The position numbers and the translations under genes are program-made. From assembly GCA_002296655.1 (NCBI GenBank), contig DBIN01000028.1, positions 50,796 to 114,795 of the forward strand: a stretch of 64,000 bases of DNA, read 5' to 3'. The DNA comes from Acinetobacter sp. UBA801. GTDB taxonomy: Bacteria > Pseudomonadota > Gammaproteobacteria > Pseudomonadales > Moraxellaceae. Below, one piece after another: positions 19,762 to 28,307 of this stretch. The notes below the pieces were generated by a model that made no database searches, was not told the DNA's origin, and worked only from the letters and a program-made list of their open reading frames with translations. Each line of letters starts with the position of its first letter. Within the stretch, counting starts at the first letter, position 1.

Positions 19762-20518
19762 CACTCATTGCTTTTAGCAATGAGAAGATCATTTTTTTCT
19801 TATGTGGGTTTTGTATCGACCTATTGATCTTGGGAAGCAGTCTATTTCAGCAGCGGCATTATGACCCTACTTTTTGCAGGCTTGTTATGGATAAAACTTC
19901 CATCTACGACTGGCAACACAGACTAGACTGTAGCAGGCATTTATCGTTCTTTAATTCAATTGGCTGTGACTCAGCCATATTTAATTCATAGCGTGCGCAG
20001 GTGCATTGGGTTTTGCCATTTTGTCCTTGGTTTTGCTTGCATGACTTTTGTTTTAGCCAATTCGTCTTATCATTTTTTGTGATTTTCAAATCGGGCTTTT
20101 TGGTGCATTGGGTGTGATTGGAATTTTCTCTTCAAGTGTGTCCGGTAAAACGGTGGGCAAAGGTCGTGAAAATTTTGTCACAATTTTATTTATTGGCTTG
20201 AGGTTGTTTGCGTGCATTCCTCTTTTTTTGCACAGCAGAATATTATGGCTTATGCTGTCGGTGTGTTGATGAGCATTTGGGTTTAACGGTTTTTCACGTG
20301 TTGAATCAAAACTTGGTATATTGAATTGATGCACCGCACTTTCGCGTATTAATGCGATATATGACCATTTGTTTTCAAGTGCAGCACTTTACTCATTGAC
20401 GGCGGTCTTCGCATAATAACACGGGCGCTGAATGGATGGTGTTGCCAGTATTTTGGTGTTTACCATAGGAATTTTACTGATTGATCGTTATGATTTTTCA
20501 CATCAACGTGCTATTTAA
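19762..20518 (+). pseudogene. Remnant of an MFS drug-efflux-type transporter
   Basis: No continuous frame exists, but translating all three plus-strand frames gives successive pieces of one MFS protein in the right order: RRSFFSYVGFVSTY*SWEAVYF, SGIMTLLFAGLLWIKLP, RSLIQLAVTQPYLIHS, FGALGVIGIFSSSVSGK, NQNLVY, then RYMTICFQ and finally GVASILVFTIGILLIDR up to TAA at 20518. This corresponds to the middle and C-terminal half of DHA1-like carriers (the QLAVTQP and GALGVIG segments precede and form TM7-8). At least three frameshifts and several in-frame stops are present, and the N-terminal half is missing. Convergent with it is an HxlR regulator, a family often paired with such carriers. Confidence 0.75.
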
Positions 20519-20583
20519 TCACCCCAAATGTGCTTCGCATTAGTTACTTCTACAACGACTTCCCCCCAAAGATACACTATCTG

Positions 20584-20946
20584 TTAGCGGGAAGATTGCT
20601 GTGAAGTTTCAGGCAAATGCTGTTCTAAATACTCAATCAGTTGATTCACTCTTGCTGCAATTTGTGAGCCGTCAAAAGTGAGCTGATATTCCACTTTAGG
20701 CGGCACTGTCGGATAAACTGTGCGCAAAATTAACCCATCTTGCTCTAGGGTTTTAAGCGTTTGTGCCAACATTTTTTCACTCACTCCTTCAATGCGCTGT
20801 CTTAACTCACTAAAACGGTGTAAACCCTCGCTTAAACAATGTAACACCAACATTGACCATTTGTTGGCTAGATGCTCCAAACGAACCCGAGATGGACAAT
20901 CTTTAGCAAGGACTTGTCCAAGTATGTGACTAGTGGCGTATTGCAT
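20584..20946 (-). CDS. HxlR family winged-helix transcriptional regulator
   Basis: This 120-residue HxlR-type MarR-like regulator appears intact. It has the signature CPSRVRLEHLANKWSMLVLHCLSEG, the recognition region RFSELRQRIEGVSEKMLAQTLKTLEQDGLI, and a wing (RTVYPTVPPKVEYQLT). HxlR proteins often sense electrophiles or drugs through an N-terminal cysteine (Cys16 here). They repress an adjacent oxidoreductase or efflux gene. The only such neighbour here is the decayed MFS carrier. The start is supported by AAGGA about 7 bases upstream. A perfect 9-bp inverted repeat 58-96 bases upstream may be its operator. Confidence 0.88.
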   Translation of the reverse strand: MQYATSHILGQVLAKDCPSRVRLEHLANKWSMLVLHCLSEGLHRFSELRQRIEGVSEKMLAQTLKTLEQDGLILRTVYPTVPPKVEYQLTFDGSQIAARVNQLIEYLEQHLPETSQQSSR

Positions 20947-21003
20947 AACGGTATCCTTCTGTTATTTCTATTGTTCAGGCTTTAAAAACTTGAAAGCAAA
21001 ATA

Positions 21004-21042
21004 AAACTTACTTTTTAGCATAGACTTTATTTTAGTAAGTTT
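21004..21042. promoter_or_regulatory. Candidate HxlR operator (inverted repeat)
   Basis: The perfect inverted repeat AAACTTACT (21004-21012) / AGTAAGTTT (21034-21042) has a 21-base AT-rich spacer and lies upstream of the HxlR gene. Symmetry and the ACTTACT/AGTAAGT sequence resemble sites bound by HxlR proteins. Assignment to this regulator is inference from position. Confidence 0.5.
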
Positions 21043-21107
21043 ATAATAGCGTATTCGGTGAAAATTTCAACACTCACTCTTATATTCGATGATGAATTAA
21101 AGCGCAT

Positions 21108-21137
21108 AAAAAAAGAGCCTCAAATGAGGCTCTTTTT
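21108..21137 (-). terminator. Terminator after gap
   Basis: The hairpin AAGAGCCTCA-AA-TGAGGCTCTT sits between A and T runs, 14 bases beyond the gap stop codon. Confidence 0.9.
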
Positions 21138-21150
21138 TAACTTTCACAAA

Positions 21151-22608
21151 TTATGCATTTGTTTCAGCAGGAACTTTAGGATAGCTTACGCCGCCCATTT
21201 GTTCAGCAATACGTAGTACTTGGCAGCTATAACCCACTTCGTTGTCATACCAAACGTAAGCAGTTAAACGGTTACCTGAAGTGATGGTTGCTTGCGCATC
21301 AAATACACCTGCAGTACGCGAACCAATGAAGTCACTTGAAACCACTTCAGTCGAGTTGGTATAACCAATTTGACCTTGAAGGTTAGAGTGAATAGAAATT
21401 TGACGAATATATTCGTTCACTTCTTCACGATCTACTTCTTTCTCAAGCGTTAAGTTCAAGATAGCAAGTGATACGTTTGGCGTTGGAACACGTACAGAGT
21501 TACCTGTTAATTTACCTTGTAATGCAGGCAATGCTTTCGCAACTGCTTTCGCTGCACCTGTTTCGGTAATAACCATGTTCAATGTTGCTGCACGACCACG
21601 ACGATCAGCCTTGTGATAGTTATCAATCAAATTTTGGTCGTTAGTAAATGAGTGAACAGTTTCAACATGACCATTCACAACGGTGTACTTGTCATGCAAC
21701 ACTTTTAAAGTTGGTGTGATTGCATTCGTTGTACAGCTTGCTGCAGAAATGATTTTATCTTCATCTAGGATGTCAGCTTGGTTAACACCGTACACCACGT
21801 TTTTCATGTCACCTTTACCTGGTGCGGTTAAAATTACACGTGCAGCGCCTGGGCATTGAAGGTGTTGTGCAAGACCTTCTGCATCACGCCATTTACCTGT
21901 GTTATCAATCACCAATGCATTGTTGATGCCATAAGCCGTATAGTCTACTTCAGACGGGTTAGATGCATAAATCACTTTAATGAAGTTACCATTTGCGATA
22001 ATTGCTTCATTTTCTTCATCTACAGAAATCGTGCCTGCAAATGGACCGTGAATAGAGTCACGGCGCAATAAAGACGCGCGTTTTTCTAAATCGCCATCAG
22101 ATGATTTACGTACCACAATTGCTTTAAGGTTTAAGCCACGACCAAGACCAGATTGACCAATGATTAAACGCGCAAGGATACGACCAATACGACCAAAACC
22201 GTAAAGTACAACATCTTTGCTTTCTACAGTTGTTGGATTGCCCGCTAAAGATTTCACAGCGTCTGCAACAAATGCATTTACATCGCCGCCTTGTTCTTTA
22301 TATTCAACAGCAAGTTTACCTAAGTCGATTTCTGCTGAACCGATGTTGTCTACTTTTGCCAAAGCTTCAAGCAATGGGAAAGTATGAACAACTGAAAGTT
22401 CTACATCCATCATACGAGTACGACGGTGTGCTTTCAAAATTTGAATCACAGAACGGTTAACTAAAGAACGACCAAATACTGAAACCATGATATTTTTTTC
22501 ACGGTACAACTGACCGAGTAAAGCAATCATACGTTCCGCGATTTCTTCACGGTTTTTCCAGCGACCTTGGTGCTCTGCGTGTAGGGCGATGATAGTCTCT
22601 TTGCTCAC
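21151..22608 (-). CDS. gap: Glyceraldehyde-3-phosphate dehydrogenase (long form)
   Basis: This NAD(P)-dependent GAPDH interconverts glyceraldehyde-3-phosphate and 1,3-bisphosphoglycerate. At 485 residues it is about 150 longer than the usual 330. The dehydrogenase core starts near residue 132 (VVLYGFGRIGRILARL), with the catalytic Cys292 in SAASCTTNAITP and the late motif TAYVWYDNEVGYSCQV. The first 130 residues form an extra helical domain (EIAERMIALLGQLYREK; RSLVNRSVIQILKAHR). Acinetobacter lacks a complete Embden-Meyerhof pathway, so a gluconeogenic role is likely. The start is GTG with AGAGGA upstream. It is monocistronic with its own terminator. Confidence 0.92.
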   Translation of the reverse strand: MSKETIIALHAEHQGRWKNREEIAERMIALLGQLYREKNIMVSVFGRSLVNRSVIQILKAHRRTRMMDVELSVVHTFPLLEALAKVDNIGSAEIDLGKLAVEYKEQGGDVNAFVADAVKSLAGNPTTVESKDVVLYGFGRIGRILARLIIGQSGLGRGLNLKAIVVRKSSDGDLEKRASLLRRDSIHGPFAGTISVDEENEAIIANGNFIKVIYASNPSEVDYTAYGINNALVIDNTGKWRDAEGLAQHLQCPGAARVILTAPGKGDMKNVVYGVNQADILDEDKIISAASCTTNAITPTLKVLHDKYTVVNGHVETVHSFTNDQNLIDNYHKADRRGRAATLNMVITETGAAKAVAKALPALQGKLTGNSVRVPTPNVSLAILNLTLEKEVDREEVNEYIRQISIHSNLQGQIGYTNSTEVVSSDFIGSRTAGVFDAQATITSGNRLTAYVWYDNEVGYSCQVLRIAEQMGGVSYPKVPAETNA

Positions 22609-22872
22609 AGATACGTCCTCTAATTAATTGTATATCTAGGCATGAATTTAAAAACCCGATAATTGTAATGGAATTGACGTCAAGATTGAATCAAAAAGCT
22701 GGTACTAACCCGACTATTTTTCTATATTCACTATAAATTCATAAAATAGTTGTGATTTTTGGGTGATTTTGTTTATTTCAACAAAAGTTCAATTTTTTGA
22801 TTAAAAGTAAGATGATGCCAAACTCCACTAAGCTTTTGGAAATTTCAATGTCTCATCACAGCGACATGGCTT

Positions 22873-23796
22873 TTATGGTCCAGATGACTGTTGAATCTTG
22901 TGCTGTAAATCTTGCTGATTGATTTTTTGCTTTCTTAAATGCAAGCACCCTTCAACCACCAATAATGCAACCGCCAACCAAATTGGAATATAAGTCAGCC
23001 ATTCCCCTGCTTCAACTCGTTCACCTAACAACATAGATGCAAAAGCCAACAGCACAGGTTCTAAATAGCTCAATAAACCAAAAATCACAAAAGGCAAATA
23101 GCGACTGGCCAAAATATAACTGCCAAGTCCCAATGCACTTAAAAAGCCCAGTCCAAGTACCGACCAAATTAAATATGGAAAAGCTGCGATGACATTTACA
23201 CTGTCACTATAATAAAAGCCTAGATATACCGCGATAGGAATGACAAGCAGTAAATCCCACCAAAATCCACCCAAGTGATCGGTTTGAAATACACGACGTA
23301 AAAAGAAATATAAAGGATAGGCAAATGCCACATATAAGGTTTCCCATGCCACCGTGCCAATGCGCCAAATTTCATGACTGACACCTAGCACGGCTAAGGC
23401 AACTGCTGCCATCTGCCAAGTTGATAATTTTTCCTTATATAGCACACAGCCCAGCAGAACCATGACCAAAGGCAATAGGAAATAACCCAGTGAAACCTGC
23501 AAACCACGCCCGTTAATCGGTCCCCATAAAAACAGCCACAATTGCGTGGTACATAAAAACGAACTAAAAATCAGCCAAAGTATGAATTGAGGTTGTTGTT
23601 TGAGCCGCTGAAAAATCGCAGAAATATGTTTTAAATCTCCCGACCACCACATAAACAAGGTCAGGAATGGCAAAGTTGCCAACATACGCCACGCAAAAGT
23701 TTCTTCGCTGTCTAAAGGCTTGAGTAATTGGGTATAAAAATATAGCACCCCAAAAGTGACCGATGCTAAAACCGATAATGCAACGCCTTTATACAT
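22873..23796 (-). CDS. rarD: EamA family transporter RarD-like
   Basis: This inner-membrane protein of 307 residues has ten predicted helices in two EamA repeats. It matches RarD of the drug/metabolite transporter superfamily: MYKGVALSVLASVTFGVLYFYTQLL at the N-terminus, QVSLGYFLLPLVMVLLGCVLYKEKLS at the end of repeat 1, and LPFVIFGLLSYLEPVLLAFASMLLGE in repeat 2. The substrate is unknown; E. coli RarD was named from chloramphenicol sensitivity. GGAGA precedes the ATG by 6-7 bases. It appears to be a single-gene unit. Confidence 0.87.
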   Translation of the reverse strand: MYKGVALSVLASVTFGVLYFYTQLLKPLDSEETFAWRMLATLPFLTLFMWWSGDLKHISAIFQRLKQQPQFILWLIFSSFLCTTQLWLFLWGPINGRGLQVSLGYFLLPLVMVLLGCVLYKEKLSTWQMAAVALAVLGVSHEIWRIGTVAWETLYVAFAYPLYFFLRRVFQTDHLGGFWWDLLLVIPIAVYLGFYYSDSVNVIAAFPYLIWSVLGLGFLSALGLGSYILASRYLPFVIFGLLSYLEPVLLAFASMLLGERVEAGEWLTYIPIWLAVALLVVEGCLHLRKQKINQQDLQHKIQQSSGP

Positions 23797-23885
23797 CCGA
23801 CTCTCCTATATCAGTCGGCATTATATCCATATCTATGTTGTTTTAGAAATTGATCGAATGTTCAAAATTTAAAATGACAGGACAT

Positions 23886-23910
23886 AAAAAAAACACGCAG
23901 CTTTTGCGTG
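23886..23910 (-). terminator. Terminator after the lipocalin gene
   Basis: On the minus strand CACGCA-AAAGC-TGCGTG is followed by eight T residues, about 63 bases beyond the lipocalin stop. Confidence 0.82.
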
Positions 23911-23972
23911 GTCAATTGGTCTGCATGCGTTTATCTGCTTATATCTATAAATAGCTCTGGAGCTGTTGCAAC

Positions 23973-24572
23973 TTAGTCTGACTTTTTATTTTGCGTATGT
24001 TTGGTATGAATTATATCACTTAAATCATAACCGAGTGATTTGGCATAGTTCAGATATTCAGTCACAACAGCCTGATCAGGATGCGGCGTACGTGAAAGTA
24101 CCCATAAATATTTACGACGTGGCTCACCCACCAAGGCCGTTTGATAATCATCATCCAGCTTTAACACCCAATAATCACCCCGCCCTACAGGCAACCAACG
24201 AATGACTTCAGGTAAAAAGCTAACTTTGAGCTTGCTGTTAAAAGGCGCATTTTGTACAAAAGCTTCGCCAACAGCACGCATTTGTTTGCCATCTTTTGCA
24301 ATACAACGATTATCCACATGCACATTGCCATTTTCATTTAAGGTATAGGCTGCGGTTACATTGGAAGCACATTTATTCTGAAAATAGAGAGGTTTTCTCG
24401 CCACTTCATACCAAACGCCCAAATACTTATCTAACTCAACTTTTTCTACCGTTTTCATCGGTTCATTGGTTTTGGAATATGCCATTGTTGCAGCACCCAA
24501 ACCAATCAGTACCACACCACCAAGGGCAATTTTGGCAAGTCGCGCACCTGCAAACGGAAGTTTTTTAGCCAT
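23973..24572 (-). CDS. blc: Bacterial lipocalin (Blc-like)
   Basis: This 199-residue lipocalin probably binds lipids or other hydrophobic ligands at the envelope. The lipocalin GxW motif is present (KYLGVWYEVARKPLYFQNKC), followed by VTAAYTLNENGNVHVDNRC, the strand WVLKLDDDYQTALVGEPRRKYLWVLSRTP, and the C-terminal helix. Two cysteines (NKCASN, NRCIAK) may form a disulphide. E. coli Blc is a lipoprotein with a lipobox cysteine; here the N-terminal hydrophobic helix (IALGGVVLIGLGAATMAYS) has no cysteine. The protein is either secreted or anchored by that helix. GAGG precedes the ATG. Confidence 0.88.
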   Translation of the reverse strand: MAKKLPFAGARLAKIALGGVVLIGLGAATMAYSKTNEPMKTVEKVELDKYLGVWYEVARKPLYFQNKCASNVTAAYTLNENGNVHVDNRCIAKDGKQMRAVGEAFVQNAPFNSKLKVSFLPEVIRWLPVGRGDYWVLKLDDDYQTALVGEPRRKYLWVLSRTPHPDQAVVTEYLNYAKSLGYDLSDIIHTKHTQNKKSD

Positions 24573-24742
24573 TTTCCCAACCTCTAAACTCTAATTTTTA
24601 GTCAATTTTGTTTATCTTGTTCAAAAATAACCGCAAGCATTTCAATTTACTGTATGGATATGTAATTTTTGCAACTCAAATTTTACATACACGTTTGGTT
24701 CAGATCGTTGCACATACAATGAGAATGCAACTCGCCCCCAAT

Positions 24743-26770
24743 TTAGCCTGATTGCAACATTTGTGCTTTTAAACGCAAAATTTCATCACGTAAACGTGCC
24801 GCCTGTTCAAATTGCAGTTCTTTAGAGGCTTTTAGCATCTCTTTTTCAAGTTTGGCTATATGTTTGGCATATAGTTTAGGGTCAGTCAAAATGTGTTGTT
24901 CATCGTCACTAAAAGCACGGCTTTGCGCATTGATTTTTTCATCAATATGCTCATCATTCAGCACTTCACCTGTGTCAATCTCTTTAATCACCTGACGTAC
25001 TGCACTGCGTGGGGTAATGCCGTGTAATTCATTAAATTCAATTTGTTTGGCACGACGACGTTCCGTTTCATCTATCGCCTTTTGCATTGAGTCAGTAATG
25101 CGATCTGCATATAAAATTGCTTTACCTTTCAAATTACGCGCCGCACGCCCAATGGTTTGAATCAACGAACGTTCCGAACGCAAAAAACCTTCTTTGTCAG
25201 CATCTAAAATGGCCACCAATGACACTTCCGGCATGTCTAAGCCTTCACGTAACAAGTTAATGCCGACCAACACATCATGCACGCCTGTACGCAATTCATG
25301 AATAATTTTAACGCGTTCTACGGTATCAATATCGGAGTGTAAATAAGCTACCTGAATGCCGTATTCTTTTAAATATGAGGTCAAATCTTCGGCCATGCGT
25401 TTGGTTAAAGTGGTGACCAACACCCGCTCATTCAATTCTTTACGCAGATTGATTTCAGACAGCACATCATCGACCTGCGTTAACACGGGGCGAATTTCAA
25501 TTTCAGGGTCAATCAACCCAGTTGGACGCACCACTTGCTCTACAATTTGCTGCGATTTTTCCAATTCATATTTTGCAGGTGTGGCACTCACATAAATTGT
25601 GGATGGCACAATGCGCTCCCATTCTTCAAATTTCATCGGGCGGTTGTCTAACGCACTTGGCAAACGGAAACCATAATTCACCAAGTTTTCTTTACGTGAA
25701 CGGTCACCTTTATACATCGCGCCAATTTGCGGGACAGTCACGTGCGATTCATCAATAATCAGCAAGGCATCATCAGGTACATAATCAAATAAAGTTGGCG
25801 GTGCTTCACCTGCAGGCCGTCCAGACAAATGTCGTGAATAGTTTTCGATCCCATTGGTATAGCCCAATTGCTGCATCATTTCTAAATCATAGCGGGTACG
25901 TTGTTCTATGCGCTGCGCTTCTAGTAATTTGTCATGTTCGCGAAAAAATACCAAACGCTCTTTCAGTTCTTCTTTAATGGTGCCAATCGCGCGTTCCAAA
26001 TTATCTTTAGGCGTAACATAATGACTTTTAGGATAAATGGTCACACGTGGTACTTTACGTACCAATTTACCTGTGAGTGGATCAAACCAACGAATCGAAT
26101 CAACTTCATCATCAAACAATTCTATGCGAATAGCATGCTGATCAGATTCGGCTGGGAAAACATCTAAAATTTCACCCCGAATACGGTAAGTACCGCGCAA
26201 AAATTCCAACTCATTGCGGCTATATTGCATTTCGACCAAACGACGGATTAAATCATCACGATTCACCCGATCGCCCTGCACCACATGCAGCAACATACTC
26301 ATATAAGCATTAGGGTCGCCCAAACCGTAAATTGCAGATACCGATGCGACAATAATCGCATCACGACGTTCTAATAATGCACGAGTAGCCGAGAGTCGCA
26401 TTTGATCAATATGATCATTAATGGCCGCATCTTTTTCAATAAAGGTATCTGAAGATGGCACATAGGCTTCAGGCTGGTAATAGTCATAATAACTGACAAA
26501 ATATTCAACTGCGTTGTTCGGAAAGAACGCTTTAAACTCGCCATATAACTGCGCTGCCAGCGTTTTGTTATGTGCCATAACAATGGTCGGTCGCTGTGTT
26601 CTGGCAATTACATTGGCCATGGTATAAGTCTTGCCTGAACCTGTAACCCCAAGTAATAGCTGATCATGGTAGCCCTGTTCTATCCCTTGAACCAATTTTT
26701 CAATGGCTTGTGGTTGGTCACCTGCAGGTTGATAGTTGGTGACTAAATCGAAAGGTTGCTTATCACTCAC
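24743..26770 (-). CDS. uvrB: UvrABC excinuclease subunit B
   Basis: UvrB verifies DNA damage and recruits UvrC in nucleotide excision repair. The 675-residue product shows the whole architecture: Walker A GVTGSGKT (residues about 41-48), the damage-binding beta-hairpin region [23 protein letters not shown], helicase motif II IIDESH, motif [11 protein letters not shown], and the C-terminal UVR motif [24 protein letters not shown] that contacts UvrC. The start appears to be GTG (GTGAGTGATAAG); no strong Shine-Dalgarno is visible. I see no clear damage-box upstream, though Acinetobacter lacks a classic LexA. Confidence 0.97.
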   Translation of the reverse strand: MSDKQPFDLVTNYQPAGDQPQAIEKLVQGIEQGYHDQLLLGVTGSGKTYTMANVIARTQRPTIVMAHNKTLAAQLYGEFKAFFPNNAVEYFVSYYDYYQPEAYVPSSDTFIEKDAAINDHIDQMRLSATRALLERRDAIIVASVSAIYGLGDPNAYMSMLLHVVQGDRVNRDDLIRRLVEMQYSRNELEFLRGTYRIRGEILDVFPAESDQHAIRIELFDDEVDSIRWFDPLTGKLVRKVPRVTIYPKSHYVTPKDNLERAIGTIKEELKERLVFFREHDKLLEAQRIEQRTRYDLEMMQQLGYTNGIENYSRHLSGRPAGEAPPTLFDYVPDDALLIIDESHVTVPQIGAMYKGDRSRKENLVNYGFRLPSALDNRPMKFEEWERIVPSTIYVSATPAKYELEKSQQIVEQVVRPTGLIDPEIEIRPVLTQVDDVLSEINLRKELNERVLVTTLTKRMAEDLTSYLKEYGIQVAYLHSDIDTVERVKIIHELRTGVHDVLVGINLLREGLDMPEVSLVAILDADKEGFLRSERSLIQTIGRAARNLKGKAILYADRITDSMQKAIDETERRRAKQIEFNELHGITPRSAVRQVIKEIDTGEVLNDEHIDEKINAQSRAFSDDEQHILTDPKLYAKHIAKLEKEMLKASKELQFEQAARLRDEILRLKAQMLQSG

Positions 26771-26872
26771 AAATGCAGTTCTCAGGTTTAATGCGACCTG
26801 ACATTTTAGCAGATTCGCTTACACTCAGGGCATTCAAATATGTAGCGGCGATGTTACGTTTCTGCAAAGCTA

Positions 26873-26943
26873 TCGCTCAGTTTTAATTCTGTCATGCACG
26901 CTATTAGAACAAAGATGTTCTACGACTAAATTGAGCGTAGGGA
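26873..26943. repeat. Imperfect inverted repeat upstream of the macro-like gene
   Basis: CTATCGCTCAGTTTTAATT near 26870-26890 is roughly mirrored by ACTAAATTGAGCGTAG ending near 26941. A nested hairpin AGAAC-AAAGAT-GTTCT lies between. The structure lies in the gap upstream of the plus-strand gene at 27023 and of uvrB on the other strand. It could be a small decayed repeat element or a leader structure. Confidence 0.4.
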
Positions 26944-27022
26944 AACTGCTTTAAGTCTTGACCCACTGGCTATTCAAAGGCAACATGAAATTTCAGGATG
27001 ACAACCATAAAAGCACACACTC

Positions 27023-27811
27023 ATGACTTACCAATATCACGACGAATCAATTATCAAAAGCCTCCCTGAAGATACTGTTTTCGTATTTGGCAGTAACATG
27101 GCAGGACAACATGCAGGTGGTGCAGCACGAACAGCCAAAGAATTTTTTGGTGCCGTTGAAGGCGTCGGGCGCGGTTGGGCAGGACAAAGTTTTGCCATTC
27201 CTACCATGAATGAACATTTACAACAAATGCCGCTTTCGCAAATTCAGCACTATGTGGATGACTTTAAAATCTATGCCAAAAACCATCCTAAAATGAAGTA
27301 TTTTTTAACTTCAATTGGTTGTGGTATTGCAGGATATACCGTTGAAGAAATTGCCCCAATGTTTAAAGGCATCGCTCATAATGTGATTTTTCCTGCGTCG
27401 TTTCGCCCTTTTGTTGAAAAAGCACTGCCTAAACTGACGCAAAAACTACTACACACCATTTACCGTGATTCTGTGATTTTCACCCCTGCCACCGATGAAT
27501 TAATTGAAGTCTTGGCTTTGAGTGAAAATGAAAAAGCTTTAGCCAAAATTATACTGAATACACAAATGTACCCAACCGACAGCAATGGTCGTGATCGGGT
27601 CTTTGAAATTCAGGATATTTTGCACAACTTAAATGGTAAGGTCTTTGAATTCCAGAGCAATTCTGAAGGACCTATGCTGTTTGGTGCCGTCATTTTAGCT
27701 TTATTGGAACTGTATAATATCAATGAGCAAGACTTTAGCGATGTTTGGCATGGTGTGCGTGTAATTGCACCACCGAAGCCTGCAAGCAAAGCCCGAAAGC
27801 ATGCACGTTAA
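27023..27811 (+). CDS. Macro-like phage-type protein (A1S_2505 family)
   Basis: This 262-residue protein begins with a macro-domain-like fold found in phage and bacterial proteins. The diagnostic stretch is DTVFVFGSNMAGQHAGGAARTA, then GVGRGWAGQSFAIPTMNEHLQQMPL and KYFLTSIGCGIAGYTVEEIAPMF. Macro-type domains bind ADP-ribose derivatives; the GSN-x-GxHxGGAA pattern suggests a nucleotide-diphosphate-ribose ligand. The second half (about residues 140-262) is a helical domain I do not recognise. I recall this family being annotated as an A1S_2505-like phage non-structural protein. It stands alone with no phage genes nearby. No clear ribosome binding site is visible. Confidence 0.75.
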   Translation: MTYQYHDESIIKSLPEDTVFVFGSNMAGQHAGGAARTAKEFFGAVEGVGRGWAGQSFAIPTMNEHLQQMPLSQIQHYVDDFKIYAKNHPKMKYFLTSIGCGIAGYTVEEIAPMFKGIAHNVIFPASFRPFVEKALPKLTQKLLHTIYRDSVIFTPATDELIEVLALSENEKALAKIILNTQMYPTDSNGRDRVFEIQDILHNLNGKVFEFQSNSEGPMLFGAVILALLELYNINEQDFSDVWHGVRVIAPPKPASKARKHAR

Positions 27812-27881
27812 TCTCCACGATTTTTTTTGGACGATTGGCATTTCATAAGGCGAAGCGTCACAGACAGTAATCTCCATCCAT

Positions 27882-27910
27882 AAAAAATGCCACGAATTGT
27901 GGCATTTTTT
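27882..27910. terminator. Bidirectional terminator at 27.9 kb
   Basis: The stem AAAAAATGCCAC / GTGGCATTTTTT serves both the macro-like gene (plus) and the small convergent gene ending at 27910 (minus). The terminator overlaps the latter's stop codon. Confidence 0.88.
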
Positions 27911-28089
27911 TAGCGCTTACCCATCGAACGACGGGTGCCACGTGGTGGCATCCAAGTACGATCTGCATACTGTTCAGGTTTTGGACGAACCTGATTATGT
28001 GCAACATTGTCAGCACTTTGTTCTGCATTTGGCATTGGGAATGGGAGATTCACCAATGGTTTTTTTGAAGTAGGCTGCTGCTTACTCAT
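27910..28089 (-). CDS. Small basic proline-rich protein, unknown function
   Basis: This 59-residue product is unrecognised. It is rich in proline, glutamine and basic residues (MSKQQPTSKKPLVNLPFP; C-terminus DRTWMPPRGTRRSMGKR) with no signal peptide, helix or cysteine, so probably disordered. The ATG at 28089 is preferred over 28098 because the longer form adds only MMV, and GAGTG lies at a usable distance. The stop lies inside a strong terminator hairpin, an arrangement typical of real short genes. Confidence 0.6.
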   Translation of the reverse strand: MSKQQPTSKKPLVNLPFPMPNAEQSADNVAHNQVRPKPEQYADRTWMPPRGTRRSMGKR

Positions 28090-28307
28090 GACCATCACTC
28101 TTATAAAATTTGGACTATTTTAAAGTTTTTTGCTGCCCGATGCGAGAAACTTCCACCTCACAGCAGTTTTAATCACGATTTCATAGGAAATTGGTCTAAT
28201 TTGGTGATTTTTTATTATTTTGATGCAATTTTAAACGACGCAGACATCGAATTTAGGCTAAGATAATATGCTTTTTATTTTTTTATCCCTATAAGAAGGA
28301 ATATGCC

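Noticed and set aside
20086-20334. An 82-codon minus-strand frame
   Set aside because: It is the antisense of the decayed MFS gene, whose plus-strand fragments match a known family.
26771-27022. Search for a damage-response operator upstream of uvrB
   Set aside because: No convincing LexA- or UmuDAb-type palindrome seen at the uvrB promoter; the palindrome further upstream does not match either pattern.
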